A DNA stretch of 37,039 nucleotides from Chloroflexota bacterium (lineage in GTDB: Bacteria > Chloroflexota > Dehalococcoidia > Lucifugimonadales > Australimonadaceae), in the NCBI GenBank assembly GCA_028874795.1, contig JAPPHT010000072.1, positions 4,256 to 41,294 on the forward strand, read 5' to 3'. Every line of letters begins with the position of its first letter. Position 1 is the first letter of the stretch. Positions 7,083 through 14,889 of this stretch are shown one piece after another. Below the pieces are notes generated by a model. That model searched no databases and had not been told where the DNA came from. It was given only the letters and a program-made list of their open reading frames with translations. The translations under genes and the position numbers were made by a program.

Positions 7083-7811
7083 TCAGAAGTAGAGGCCGGC
7101 CTGCGGGAGCAGCAGCAGGTCCTCGATCACCTGCTTGTCCGAGACGGTCATAGCGCTCACGATGGCGTCGGCGACCTCCTCAGCGGTCAGCATCTCCTCC
7201 ACGGGGAGCGGCGGGCTCCCTCCCTCCCATATCGGCGTGGCGACGGGCCCGATGAAGGCGTTGACGACGCGCACGCCCTGCCGCCGCACCTCGGTCGTGA
7301 GCGCCCGTGCGAAACCGGTTACGGCGTGCTTCGTGGCGCCGTAACCGGTCATGCCGGCGTAACCCCGGTGGGCGGCGACGGAGGAGATGATGACGACGTA
7401 GCCCAGCCCTCGCTCCAGCATGCCTGGCAGCAGTGCGCGCGTGGGGAACAGCGTGCCGCTCACGTTCGTCTCCCACAGGTCGCGCCAGGTCTCGTCGTCC
7501 AACTCGGTGAGCGGCACGGCGGTGAAGACTCCCGCCGAGTTCACGAGGATGTCGACGCGCCCCAGCTCCCGCTCGGCGCGTGCTGCCATCTCCCGGACGG
7601 CGGCGCTGTCCCGCACGTCGCAGGGGAGCGCGACCCACGCATCGGCCGGCCAGCCGGACGCGGCCTCGCGCAGCCGCTCCTCGCTGCGTCCCACGAGCGC
7701 GACGCGCACGCCCGCGTCGACGAGGCGCTGAGCGATTGCCCGGCCGATGCCGCTCGATGCGCCGGTGACGACGGCGGTCTTCCCGGCGAGGACGCTCGCG
7801 GCGTCGGTCAC
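7083..7811 (-). CDS. SDR family oxidoreductase (possible pterin reductase)
   Basis: The 242-residue short-chain dehydrogenase has TGASSGIG at 16-23 (dinucleotide binding), NSAG at 91-94, catalytic Ser143/Ser144, and YGATK at 157-161. It begins at GTG 7811, which overlaps the TGA of the upstream pterin synthase as GTGA (7808-7811). This 4-base coupling places it last in a four-gene minus-strand operon: Rieske protein, two pyruvoyl-tetrahydropterin synthases, SDR. By position it may reduce the side-chain carbonyls of a 6-pyruvoyl-tetrahydropterin, as sepiapterin reductase does. Sequence alone only says classical SDR, about 245 residues as usual. Cytosolic. Confidence 0.88.
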   Translation of the reverse strand: MTDAASVLAGKTAVVTGASSGIGRAIAQRLVDAGVRVALVGRSEERLREAASGWPADAWVALPCDVRDSAAVREMAARAERELGRVDILVNSAGVFTAVPLTELDDETWRDLWETNVSGTLFPTRALLPGMLERGLGYVVIISSVAAHRGYAGMTGYGATKHAVTGFARALTTEVRRQGVRVVNAFIGPVATPIWEGGSPPLPVEEMLTAEEVADAIVSAMTVSDKQVIEDLLLLPQAGLYF

Positions 7812-8236
7812 GGGTTCGCTCCGGCAGCCGGGTACTCGAACCGGTTGTTGCGGGTCTCGTCCAGGATCACTCGTTCGAGGCGTCCGGCGAGCGGCCCACT
7901 GAGGCGCTGCCAGACCATCCGGGCGATGTTCTCGCCGGTGGGCACGAGGTGGAAGTAGTCCTCCACGTCCAGGTTCAGGTAGCGGTGGTCGTAGAGGTCG
8001 AGGACGTTGCGCCTGACCGCGTCGTCGAGCTCGGTCAGCGGTATGACGAAGCCGGTCTCCGGGTCGACGGGGCCGCCAACAGTCACGGTGAGCCCGTAGT
8101 TGTGACCGTGGCCGTTGGGATTGGCGCACTTGCCGAAGATGGCCTCGTTCTCTTCCGGCGAGAGGGTGTCCGCGTAGAGCCGGTGCGAGGCGGCGAACGT
8201 GTAGCGCCGTGAGAGGTGGACGACAGGCGCGCTCAC
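7808..8236 (-). CDS. 6-pyruvoyl-tetrahydropterin synthase-like protein, paralogue 1
   Basis: This 142-residue PTPS/QueD superfamily enzyme has zinc ligands His18 (AASHRL), His43 and His45 (NGHGHNY), catalytic Cys37 (FGKCANPNGHGHNY), the Asp83-His84 pair (DHRYLNLD), PTGENI near 99-104 and Glu127 near the end. The FGKC-x2-PNGHGHNY pattern matches animal-type PTPS, which converts dihydroneopterin triphosphate to 6-pyruvoyl-tetrahydropterin, better than E. coli QueD (C-x3-HGH). GTG 8236 is the start; it is the last of four copies of a start junction created by the upstream 107-bp repeats, the first of which is an ATG at 8557. It overlaps the SDR by 4 bases. A queuosine role (QueD) remains possible. 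Confidence 0.85.
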   Translation of the reverse strand: MSAPVVHLSRRYTFAASHRLYADTLSPEENEAIFGKCANPNGHGHNYGLTVTVGGPVDPETGFVIPLTELDDAVRRNVLDLYDHRYLNLDVEDYFHLVPTGENIARMVWQRLSGPLAGRLERVILDETRNNRFEYPAAGANP

Positions 8237-8573
8237 GTGGTTGCTCCGAACGGGGTCTCCGTCTTGACAGGTATGACAGGGCTGCTGGATTCCCGCCTTC
8301 GCGGGAATGACGGTAGATAGAGGTGGACGACAGGCGCGCTCACGTGGTTGCTCCGAACGGGGTCCCCGTCTTGACAGGTATGACAGGGCTGCTGGATTCC
8401 CGCCTGCGCGGGAATGACGGTAGATAGAGGTGGAAGACAGGCGCGCTCACGTGGTTGCTCCGAACGGGGTCTCCGTCTTGACAGGTGTGACAGGGCTGCT
8501 GGATTCCCGCCTTCGCGGGAATGACGGTAGATGGAGGTGAACGACAGGCGCGCTCATGCGGTCGCTCCGAAGT
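8213..8573. repeat. Three 107-bp tandem repeats plus partial fourth unit
   Basis: GAGGTGGA-type unit starts fall at 8213, 8320, 8427 and 8534, an exact 107-bp period. Each full unit holds a copy of the gene junction (end of paralogue 2 and start of paralogue 1, about 40 bp) plus a family A palindrome (cores 8289-8308, 8396-8415, 8503-8522). Units differ at a few bases. On the minus strand each unit is an open frame of 36 codons (8447-8557, 8340-8450, 8233-8343). Each begins ATG or GTG and ends at a TGA that overlaps the next GTG by 4 bases. The translated centre reads LPSFPRRRESSSPV. The repeat fills the gap between the two pterin synthase genes. Confidence 0.95.
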
Positions 8574-8970
8574 AGTCGACGTAGAGGTCGTCGGCTTCGT
8601 AGAGGCGGAGACGGGACAGCGTCCCCCCATCCAACGCGCCCACGATGAGGTCCCAGAGCACGGCAGCGAGGTTCTCGGTCGTGGGCTGGCGGTCGCGGAA
8701 CCAGGGCGTATCGAGGTTGAGGTGCTTGTGATCGAAGTCCACGAGCACGCTCTCGACGGCGGACTTGAGGTCGACGAGGTTGATGACCATGCCGGTGTCG
8801 GGGTCCGGTTCCCCGGAGACGGCAACCTCCAGCGTGTAGTTGTGGCCGTGGCCGTTGGGCAGGGCGCAGAGGCCGAACACGCGCCGGTTCTCCTCCTCGG
8901 ACCAGTCTTCGCGGTAGTAGCGATGGCTGGCGGAGAAGTCGAACCGGCGTGAGATGGTGACCGGGCCCAT
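8554..8970 (-). CDS. 6-pyruvoyl-tetrahydropterin synthase-like protein, paralogue 2
   Basis: The 138-residue protein has His16 (SASHRY), Cys35, His41 and His43 (FGLCALPNGHGHNY), TGMVINLVDLK (59-69), Asp80-His81 (DHKHLNLDTPWF), TTEN at 97-100 and Glu125 (RLYEADD). The run TGMV-x-NL-x-DLK, DHK-x-L and TTEN follows animal PTPS closely, so formation of 6-pyruvoyl-tetrahydropterin is the best guess. It starts at ATG 8970, 12 bases after the Rieske gene stop. Its TGA at 8554-8556 overlaps an ATG at 8557, the ancestral start junction of the next gene now displaced by the tandem repeats. It differs from paralogue 1 mainly at the C-terminus, which could alter substrate. Cytosolic; the family forms hexamers. 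Confidence 0.87.
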   Translation of the reverse strand: MGPVTISRRFDFSASHRYYREDWSEEENRRVFGLCALPNGHGHNYTLEVAVSGEPDPDTGMVINLVDLKSAVESVLVDFDHKHLNLDTPWFRDRQPTTENLAAVLWDLIVGALDGGTLSRLRLYEADDLYVDYFGATA

Positions 8971-8982
8971 ACGGGTGTTCGC

Positions 8983-9318
8983 TTACTTGACGTCGCCCAC
9001 GAGGACCTGACCGTCCTCCACCTTGCACTCGTAGATGGCGATGCTGTGGGCGTCGCCGCGGGCGGACCTGCCGTCGCCCACGTTGAACTGCCAACCGTGC
9101 CACGGGCACTCGATGACGCCGTCCGCGATCTTGCCCTCGCTGAGGGGGCCGCCGCTGTGCGGACAGACGTAGTTGGTGATGTGGAACGCGCCGTTCTCGT
9201 TCCAGACGGCCATGGGCTTCAGGCGCCACTTGCCCGCGGTGGGCCGGAAGTGACGGGCCTCGCCGGGTCTGACGTCGTCCACATTGCAGAGGGCTACGAA
9301 GTCTGGCTGTTCGGTCAT
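8983..9318 (-). CDS. Rieske [2Fe-2S] ferredoxin-like protein
   Basis: This 111-residue protein consists of one Rieske domain: Cys52-x-His54 (VCPHSGG) and Cys71-x2-His74 (ECPWHGW). These ligate a 2Fe-2S cluster in the manner of BphF/NirD-type small ferredoxins. ATG 9318 is preceded on its strand by GGGGAGG, so the longer frame from 9420 is rejected. It is first in the pterin operon (12 bases to the next gene). It may supply electrons to an oxygenase elsewhere, or to a pterin-dependent reaction; no reductase or oxygenase lies beside it. The Rieske oxygenase at 30608 lacks a visible ferredoxin partner, so this protein is a candidate, purely by inference. Confidence 0.88.
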   Translation of the reverse strand: MTEQPDFVALCNVDDVRPGEARHFRPTAGKWRLKPMAVWNENGAFHITNYVCPHSGGPLSEGKIADGVIECPWHGWQFNVGDGRSARGDAHSIAIYECKVEDGQVLVGDVK

Positions 9319-9350
9319 GGATACCTCCCCTGAGCGCCAGGTTTTGTGGA

Positions 9351-9359
9351 GCGAGTGTA
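9351..9359 (-). promoter_or_regulatory. Extended -10 promoter for the pterin operon
   Basis: On the minus strand the sequence reads TGC-TACACT with TACACT at 9359-9354, an extended -10 (TGN before the hexamer). It lies 35 bases upstream of the Rieske ATG at 9318. No convincing -35 is present, as is common for extended -10 promoters. Confidence 0.4.
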
Positions 9360-9391
9360 GCACCCGTGGAGGGAGGAGTGGGGAATGACCC

Positions 9392-10573
9392 TTACAGCAC
9401 AGGGCGGACGGCGGCAGCAACCCGCCGAGCCTTGGCGCGGGCGTCGTCGACGGTAGCTCCGAAGGCGAGGGCGACGCCCATGCGGCGGTGGCCGCTTACC
9501 TCCGGCTTGCCGAAGAGGCGCAACGCCGTGTCCGGCTCGGCGAGGGCCTCGTCCAGTCCCTGGTAGGCGACTGAGGACGAGACGCCGTCCACGAGCAACG
9601 CGCAGGAGGCGGCAGGCCCGAGCTGGCGTATCGCGGGGACGGGCAGGCCGAGGATGGCCCGGACGTGCAGGGCGAACTCGGACAGGTCCTGCGAGATGAG
9701 GGTCACCATGCCGGTGTCGTGCGGGCGCGGCGAGACCTCGCTGAACCAGACGTCGTCGCCCTTGATGAAGAGCTCGACGCCGAAGATGCCCGTTCCGCCA
9801 AGCGCGCCCGTCACCGCTTCTGCGATGCGCTGTGCTTCCTCCAGGGCGCCCGGCGTCATCGGCTGGGGCTGCCAAGACTCGCGGTAGTCGCCCTCCACCT
9901 GCAGGTGTCCGATGGGCTCGCAGAACGACGTTCCGCCCGCGTGGCGGACGGTGAGGAGCGTGATCTCGTAGTCGAACGGGACGAAGCCCTCGACGATGAC
10001 GCGGGTGCTGTCGCCGCGGGCGTTCTCGATCGCGTAACGCCACGCGGGAGCGATGTCGTCGGGAGCGCGGAGCACGCTTTGGCCGTGGCCGGAGGAACTC
10101 ATGACGGGCTTGACGATGGCGGGGAGTCCTATGGCGTCGACCGCGCCGCGCACCTCCGCCTCGCTGTCGGCGAACCGGTAGGGCGAAGTGCGGAGGCCGA
10201 GCTCCTCTGCGGCGAGCCGCCGGATGCCCTCCCTGTCCATGGTGAGGCGCGCTGCGCGGGCGGTGGGGATGACGCGCCAGCCCTCGCTCTCCAACTCGAC
10301 GAGCGTGGGGGTCGCGATGGCCTCCACCTCGGGCACGATGAGATGCGGTTGCTCGCTCTCGACGAGGCTCCGGAGCGCGCCGCCGTCCAGCATGGAGAAG
10401 ACGTGGGCGCGGTGCGCGACCTGCATCGCGGGAGCGTTGGCGTAGCGGTCGGCGGCGATGACCTCGACACCGAGCCGCTGCGCCTCGATGGCGACCTCCT
10501 TGCCCAGCTCGCCCGAGCCGAGCAGCAGCAGGCGTGTAGCCGTCGGGGAGAGCGGTGTGCCGATGGACGCCAT
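9392..10573 (-). CDS. purT: Formate-dependent phosphoribosylglycinamide formyltransferase (GAR transformylase 2)
   Basis: This 393-residue ATP-grasp enzyme makes formyl-GAR from GAR, formate and ATP in purine synthesis, without folate. Recognisable parts are [21 protein letters not shown] near residue 15, [38 protein letters not shown] (nucleotide-binding loop), [27 protein letters not shown] and the C-terminal [17 protein letters not shown]. Length is as expected for PurT. ATG 10573 lies 16 bases after the glpX stop, so the two form a minus-strand operon. Cytosolic. PurT uses formate where PurN uses formyl-tetrahydrofolate, which is of interest beside an operon for unusual pterins. Confidence 0.96.
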   Translation of the reverse strand: MASIGTPLSPTATRLLLLGSGELGKEVAIEAQRLGVEVIAADRYANAPAMQVAHRAHVFSMLDGGALRSLVESEQPHLIVPEVEAIATPTLVELESEGWRVIPTARAARLTMDREGIRRLAAEELGLRTSPYRFADSEAEVRGAVDAIGLPAIVKPVMSSSGHGQSVLRAPDDIAPAWRYAIENARGDSTRVIVEGFVPFDYEITLLTVRHAGGTSFCEPIGHLQVEGDYRESWQPQPMTPGALEEAQRIAEAVTGALGGTGIFGVELFIKGDDVWFSEVSPRPHDTGMVTLISQDLSEFALHVRAILGLPVPAIRQLGPAASCALLVDGVSSSVAYQGLDEALAEPDTALRLFGKPEVSGHRRMGVALAFGATVDDARAKARRVAAAVRPVL

Positions 10574-10589
10574 GCGCGGGTCAGGACTC

Positions 10590-11573
10590 TCAGCGGATCT
10601 TGTCGAGCCGTTCGAAGTTGTGGAAGGAATCGATCCAGCGGATGGTGCCGGAGCGGGAGCGCATGACGAGGGACTGTGTAGACGCGCCGCCGGCGAAGAA
10701 GTGGACGCCGCGCAGGAGCTCGCCGGTGCTCGCGCCGGTTGCGGCGAAGAAGACGTCCTCTCCGCCGACGAGTTCCATGGTGTCGTAGATGTGGTCGACG
10801 TCCGTGCCGCGGTCGATGGCGGCCTGGCGCTCCTCGTCGTTGCGCGGCCAGGGCTTGCACTGGATCTCGCCCCCGGTACAGCGGACGGCGGCGGCGGCGA
10901 GGACGCCCTCCGGTGAGCCGCCGATACCCATGGCGGCCTGGATGGGCGAGTCCGGGAGGGCCGCCTGGATGACGGTGGCGATGTCGCCGTCCGGCACGAG
11001 CTTGACGCGGGCGCCGGCGCCCCGTATCTGTTTCAGCAGTTCGTCGTGGCGGGGGCGGTCCAGCACGGCGACCGTGATCTCCCCCATCTTGCGGCCGAGT
11101 GCCTTGCCGATGTTGGCGAGGTTCGTCTCCACCGGCGCCTCGATGTCGATCACGCCCGCTGCGCCGGGGCCGACGGCGATCTTGTCCATGTAGAAGATGT
11201 CTGCGGGGACGTGCATGGTGTCGCGGGCGGAGAGGGCGATGGTGGCGATAGCGCCTGGCATCCCCTTGGAGAGGAGCGTGGTGCCGTCTATGGGGTCGAC
11301 GGCGATGTCCACACGGGGGTCGGAGCCGTCGCCGATCTGCTCGCCGATGTAGAGCATGGGGGCTTCGTCCTTCTCACCCTCGCCGATGACGACGATGCCG
11401 TCCATGCTGATGCCATCCAGCGTGTGGCGCATGGCGTCGACCGCAGCCTGGTCCACCATCTCCTTGTCGCCGAGGCCCATGTGGCGTGCGGCGGACATGG
11501 CGGCAGCCTCCGTAACGCGGACGAGCTCCATGGCGACGTTGCGCTCGATGGGCTGGCGTGTTCGTTCTGTCAT
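10590..11573 (-). CDS. glpX: Fructose-1,6-bisphosphatase class II
   Basis: The 327-residue GlpX-type phosphatase hydrolyses fructose 1,6-bisphosphate in gluconeogenesis. Motifs include [37 protein letters not shown] (metal Glu residues near 65-70), [13 protein letters not shown] (Asp93, Asp96, GTT at 97-99), the [14 protein letters not shown] phosphate site and [17 protein letters not shown]. Length matches the family (about 320-340). It precedes purT by 16 bases and is divergent from the DUF6159 gene. A class I aldolase at 13679-14701 supplies the neighbouring step of the pathway. Cytosolic, Mn2+-dependent by family. Confidence 0.96.
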   Translation of the reverse strand: MTERTRQPIERNVAMELVRVTEAAAMSAARHMGLGDKEMVDQAAVDAMRHTLDGISMDGIVVIGEGEKDEAPMLYIGEQIGDGSDPRVDIAVDPIDGTTLLSKGMPGAIATIALSARDTMHVPADIFYMDKIAVGPGAAGVIDIEAPVETNLANIGKALGRKMGEITVAVLDRPRHDELLKQIRGAGARVKLVPDGDIATVIQAALPDSPIQAAMGIGGSPEGVLAAAAVRCTGGEIQCKPWPRNDEERQAAIDRGTDVDHIYDTMELVGGEDVFFAATGASTGELLRGVHFFAGGASTQSLVMRSRSGTIRWIDSFHNFERLDKIR

Positions 11574-11639
11574 GGCGGGTTGGTCCTCCGGTTGGATGGG
11601 GCGCGTTGAGATTCTAGCAGCGGGGCGGCGGGGATGGCG

Positions 11640-11645
11640 TATACT
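11640..11645 (+). promoter_or_regulatory. Probable -10 element (TATACT) before the DUF6159 gene
   Basis: GGCGTATACT at 11636-11645 lies 54 bases before ATG 11699, in the divergent region shared with glpX. A TAGAAT on the opposite strand at 11616-11611 is a candidate -10 for glpX/purT. Neither has a clear -35. Confidence 0.4.
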
Positions 11646-11698
11646 CCGCCACGGGCGCTCCGGGCATCGCCGGACTTCGATGACAGGAGGATGGAGGC

Positions 11699-12520
11699 AT
11701 GTGCGCGACGATCAAACACACCTTCCACCTGATGAAGATGAGCTGGGACGTGCTGATGCTCGACAAGGAGCTGCTGCTCTTCCCCGTATTCTCGGCGATA
11801 TCCATCCTCATCCTGGTGGTCGTGTTCGGCGGGCTGGGGTTGCTGGGGGACTTCAGCACCCAGGACGGCACAACCACCGCAGACAGTTCACTCCAGGTGG
11901 GGATGGTGGTCTTCGTGATGCTGGCCTACATCATCACGACGTTCTTCAACGCATCGCTCGTCTCCGCGGCGCTGGAGCGTCTGCGCGGAGGCGACCCCGA
12001 CGTGGGTTCCGGGCTGAGTCACGCGCTGAAGCATGCGCACCACCTCGTGCTGTGGGCGATCATCACGGCCACCGTCACCATCGTCCTGGCGGCGCTCAGG
12101 GGGGCGGCGAGGCGGTTCCCCATCGCCCAGATATTGCTCCGCATGGTTGGCGGGGTCTGGGAGTTCCTGACGTTCTTCGTCGTGCCCGTTATCGTCGCGG
12201 AGGAGCAGGGGCCCATCAGCGGCATCAAGCGCTCGGCCAGCATCGTGCGCCAGACGTGGGGACGGCAGATCACGGCGAGCTTCAGCTTCATCATCATCTA
12301 CTTCGTGGCAGCGGTCGTAGCGATCATCCCCGCGGTGCTGGTGGGGCTCGTCAACGTCGGGGCGGGCGTCCTGCTGGGCGTGGTGCTGATGGCCGGTGCG
12401 CTGACGGTGGTGCAGACGCTGGAGGGCATCTTCAAGGCGGCGCTCTACGACTACGCAGTGGGGCTGCAGCCGCAGGGGTTCGACCTGCCGACGCTCCAGA
12501 TGGCGTACCGCCCGGCGTAG
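11699..12520 (+). CDS. DUF6159 family membrane protein
   Basis: This 273-residue polytopic membrane protein begins with an amphipathic segment (HTFHLMKMSWDVLMLDKELLLFPVFS), then has about six hydrophobic spans: 28-50, 68-90, 113-132, 145-166, 198-222 and 224-245. The opening W-x-VL-x-xD-K-E-LL-x-FP and the internal RSASIVRQTWG match DUF6159, an uncharacterised inner-membrane family. ATG 11699 follows AGGAGG (11686-11691) with 7-base spacing. The GT4 glycosyltransferase starts 9 bases after its stop, so they are likely cotranscribed. Function unknown. Confidence 0.82.
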   Translation: MCATIKHTFHLMKMSWDVLMLDKELLLFPVFSAISILILVVVFGGLGLLGDFSTQDGTTTADSSLQVGMVVFVMLAYIITTFFNASLVSAALERLRGGDPDVGSGLSHALKHAHHLVLWAIITATVTIVLAALRGAARRFPIAQILLRMVGGVWEFLTFFVVPVIVAEEQGPISGIKRSASIVRQTWGRQITASFSFIIIYFVAAVVAIIPAVLVGLVNVGAGVLLGVVLMAGALTVVQTLEGIFKAALYDYAVGLQPQGFDLPTLQMAYRPA

Positions 12521-12529
12521 CGGCGCCCG

Positions 12530-13561
12530 GTGCGCATAGCCCAGATCACGAGCGTGTACATCCCCGTGCCGCCGCCGACGCACGGGGGCACGGAGATGAT
12601 GGTCTCCTATCTCACGGAGGAGCTCGTGCGGCGCGGGCACGACGTGCGGCTCCATGCCTCCGGCGACTCCTCGACGACGGCGGCGCTGCGCGCGGTGACG
12701 GAGCGCGCGACGCTCGACCAGCCGGACGTGACGCTCTACATCGAGAAGGAGTTGGAGGCGCGCAACGCGTTCGAGGCGTACCGGAGCGCGGGGGAGGTGG
12801 ACGTCGTCCACGCGCACTGGCCGGTGCTCGCTCAGTACTTCGCGCCGTTCACGGCGACGCCGACCCTGCTGACGTACCACTACATCGAGCGTCACCTGCA
12901 CGAGTACTACCGGCGTGAGATGCCGGACCTGCGACCGGTGTGCGTGAGCCGCAGGCAGGCGGAGCTGTTGGGCGAGCCGGACCTGCCCGTGGTCTACAAC
13001 GGGCTGGACATGCAGCGCATCCCGTTCCGTGAAGCGGCGGAGGACTACCTCGTGCTCGTGGCGCGCATGACGCCCACCAAGGGCATCACCGAGGCGATTC
13101 GCATCGCCCGGGCTGCGGGGGAGCGGCTGGTGCTCGTCGGCCCGGTATCGCGCTACCTGCCGTGGAGCCGCACGTTCTACGACGAGGAGGTGCTGCCGCA
13201 CGTCGACGGCGACCGCGTGACCCACGTCGAGGAAGCGCCGAACGCCGACGTGCTCGAGATCGTGTCGCGGGCGAAGGCGTTCCTCTTCCCCCTGCAGTGG
13301 GACGAGCCGTTCGGACTCGCGGCGGCGGAGGCGATGGCGTGCGGGACCCCGGTGGTGACGTACCCCCGTGGGGCGATGCCGGAGCTGGTGGCGGACGGCG
13401 TGTCCGGGTGCATCGTGGAGTCGGAGGAGGAGGCTGTCGCGGCCATTGCGCGGGCGTCCGCGCTCGATCGTCGTGCGGTGCGGTCGCACGTGGAGGGCCG
13501 CTTTACGGTGGAGCGGATGGTGGACGGCTACGAGGCGCTGTACCGGGAGTGCGTGGCGTAG
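12530..13561 (+). CDS. Glycosyltransferase family 4 protein
   Basis: The 343-residue enzyme has a GT-B fold. The N-terminal domain starts MRIAQITSVYIPVPPPTHGGTE (acceptor side) and continues with LVRRGHDV. The C-terminal domain has LVLVARMTPTKGITEAIRIARAAG, LVLVGP and the donor-binding PFGLAAAEAMACGTPVV, where the E-x7-E pattern of retaining GT4 enzymes is present. It transfers a sugar from a nucleotide sugar to an unknown acceptor at the cytosolic face of the membrane. The start is GTG 12530 with only a weak ribosome site; translation may be coupled to the DUF6159 gene 9 bases upstream. Length is normal. Confidence 0.93.
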   Translation: MRIAQITSVYIPVPPPTHGGTEMMVSYLTEELVRRGHDVRLHASGDSSTTAALRAVTERATLDQPDVTLYIEKELEARNAFEAYRSAGEVDVVHAHWPVLAQYFAPFTATPTLLTYHYIERHLHEYYRREMPDLRPVCVSRRQAELLGEPDLPVVYNGLDMQRIPFREAAEDYLVLVARMTPTKGITEAIRIARAAGERLVLVGPVSRYLPWSRTFYDEEVLPHVDGDRVTHVEEAPNADVLEIVSRAKAFLFPLQWDEPFGLAAAEAMACGTPVVTYPRGAMPELVADGVSGCIVESEEEAVAAIARASALDRRAVRSHVEGRFTVERMVDGYEALYRECVA

Positions 13562-13566
13562 GGGCG

Positions 13567-13604
13567 ACCCTCACCCCCAGCCCCTCTCCCAGTGGGCGAG
13601 GGGA
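13567..13604. repeat. Dispersed C/G-rich repeat (family B, short copy)
   Basis: CCTCACCCCCAGCCCCTCTCCC followed by GTGGGCGAGGGG in the gap between the convergent glycosyltransferase and aldolase genes. It shares its outer arms with the copies at 3599-3665 and 15907-16016 and can fold CCCTCTCCC against GGGCGAGGGG. Confidence 0.6.
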
Positions 13605-13678
13605 GCAGTCAGGGCGCCCACAAGGGGTGCCCCTGCATCAGACGCCGTGCTGTTGGGTCCTCAGTTGGCGGAGGACAA

Positions 13679-14701
13679 CTAGTTCTCCATGTCGGGGGAG
13701 TAGGCGCCCTGGCGGGCGGCGCTGGTGAGCCTGCAGCGGTGCAGGAACGCCTGCTGCGCGGCAGGCACGTTGGCTGCATCGCCGAGCCAGGTGTTGAGCG
13801 GGAGGGCCTGCAGGCCGCGTCCGAAGGAGTAACTCAGCTCCCATGGCGCGTTGACCTCCGCGCCGCGTCGCGCGATCTCATGCATGTTCAGCGTGGCCTC
13901 GTCGTCCGGCTGGCCGCCGGAGAGGAAGACGATGCCCGGCACCGCGGCGGGGACGCTTCGAAGGAAGGCGTCGACGGTCCTGACGGCAACCTCGGTGGCC
14001 GGGGCGCGGTCCGACGCCGTGGAGCCGGACGTGACCATGTTGGGCTTGAGGAGCGTTCCTTCGAGAGCGACGTCGTAGAGCGCGAGCGCCGCGTAGACCT
14101 CGCGGAGCGTCCACTCGGTGATCTCTTGGTCCGCCTCGATGGTGTGGTCGCCATCGATGAGCACCTCGGGTTCGACGATGGGAACGAGGCCGGCCTCCTG
14201 GCTGAGCGAGGCGTAGCGGGCGAGGCCGTGCGCGTTGGCGTCGATGCACTTCGCGCTGGGGATGCCGCCGCCGATGGTGATGACGGCGCGCCACTTGGCG
14301 AACCGCGCGCCGATCTCGTAGTACTCGGCGAGACGCGGGCGCAGGCCGTCCAGCCCCTCGGTCACGAGCTCGCCGGGCGAGCCTGCCAGCGGCATCGCGC
14401 CGGTGTCCACCTTGATGCCGGGGATGATGCCCTTGTTCTGCAGGCCCTCCACGAGCGGGGCGCCTTCCGCGCCGTTCTGGCGGAGCGTCTCGTCATACAG
14501 GATGACGCCGCTGACGTAGTTCTCGGCGCCCTCGGCGGTGAAGAGCATCTCGCGGTAGTTGCGCCGGTTGTCCTCGGTGCTCTCGACGCCGATGGAGTCG
14601 AAACGGCGCTTGATGGTGCCGGAACTCTCGTCGGCGGCGAGGATGCCCTTGGCGGGCGCCACGAGGGCCTGCGCGGTCTGCGCCAGTGCGTTGATGTCCA
14701 T
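13679..14701 (-). CDS. Class I fructose-bisphosphate aldolase
   Basis: This 340-residue aldolase reversibly cleaves fructose 1,6-bisphosphate to dihydroxyacetone phosphate and glyceraldehyde 3-phosphate through a Schiff base. The class I signature VALEGTLLKPN places the catalytic lysine at Lys219. Also present are GILAADESSGTIKRRF (18-34), VPIVEPEVL (173-181) and VFLSGGQPDDEAT. ATG 14701 is chosen over the ATG at 14722 because AGGAGA lies just upstream and the conserved N-terminus starts MDINALAQTA. It lies alone, convergent with the glycosyltransferase. Family symbols vary (fda, fbaB); the closest similarity is to the animal-type class I enzyme, so I leave the symbol blank. Confidence 0.95.
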   Translation of the reverse strand: MDINALAQTAQALVAPAKGILAADESSGTIKRRFDSIGVESTEDNRRNYREMLFTAEGAENYVSGVILYDETLRQNGAEGAPLVEGLQNKGIIPGIKVDTGAMPLAGSPGELVTEGLDGLRPRLAEYYEIGARFAKWRAVITIGGGIPSAKCIDANAHGLARYASLSQEAGLVPIVEPEVLIDGDHTIEADQEITEWTLREVYAALALYDVALEGTLLKPNMVTSGSTASDRAPATEVAVRTVDAFLRSVPAAVPGIVFLSGGQPDDEATLNMHEIARRGAEVNAPWELSYSFGRGLQALPLNTWLGDAANVPAAQQAFLHRCRLTSAARQGAYSPDMEN

Positions 14702-14807
14702 GCGTTCTCTCCTTCTCCTCACAGTGTCCGTGGTCTCGTCCAGGCGGGGCTGCTGTTGAAGCGTGCGCCGCAGCCCTCGCGCGACGGCCCGCCCCTGCGG
14801 GCGAGGC

Positions 14808-14813
14808 TATGAT
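14808..14813 (+). promoter_or_regulatory. Probable -10 element (TATGAT) before the cation exchanger
   Basis: GGCTATGAT at 14805-14813 lies 77 bases before ATG 14890, in the divergent region between the aldolase and the exchanger. Its left context resembles the candidate -10 elements at 1584 and 11640. Confidence 0.35.
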
Positions 14814-14889
14814 ACCCTCCGGTACCGGTCTCGGCCACATCAGGGACGCTAAGGTCCGGGCCACCCAGCACCCCAAGGAGCCTTCCCGC

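Noticed and set aside
8447-8557. Annotating the micro-ORFs as protein genes
   Set aside because: The central PRRRES-type peptide is the usual translation of a palindromic DNA repeat, so protein function is unproven; reported as a repeat and a finding instead.
8213-8573. CRISPR array
   Set aside because: The repeat units are directly adjacent with no variable spacers, and no cas genes are near.
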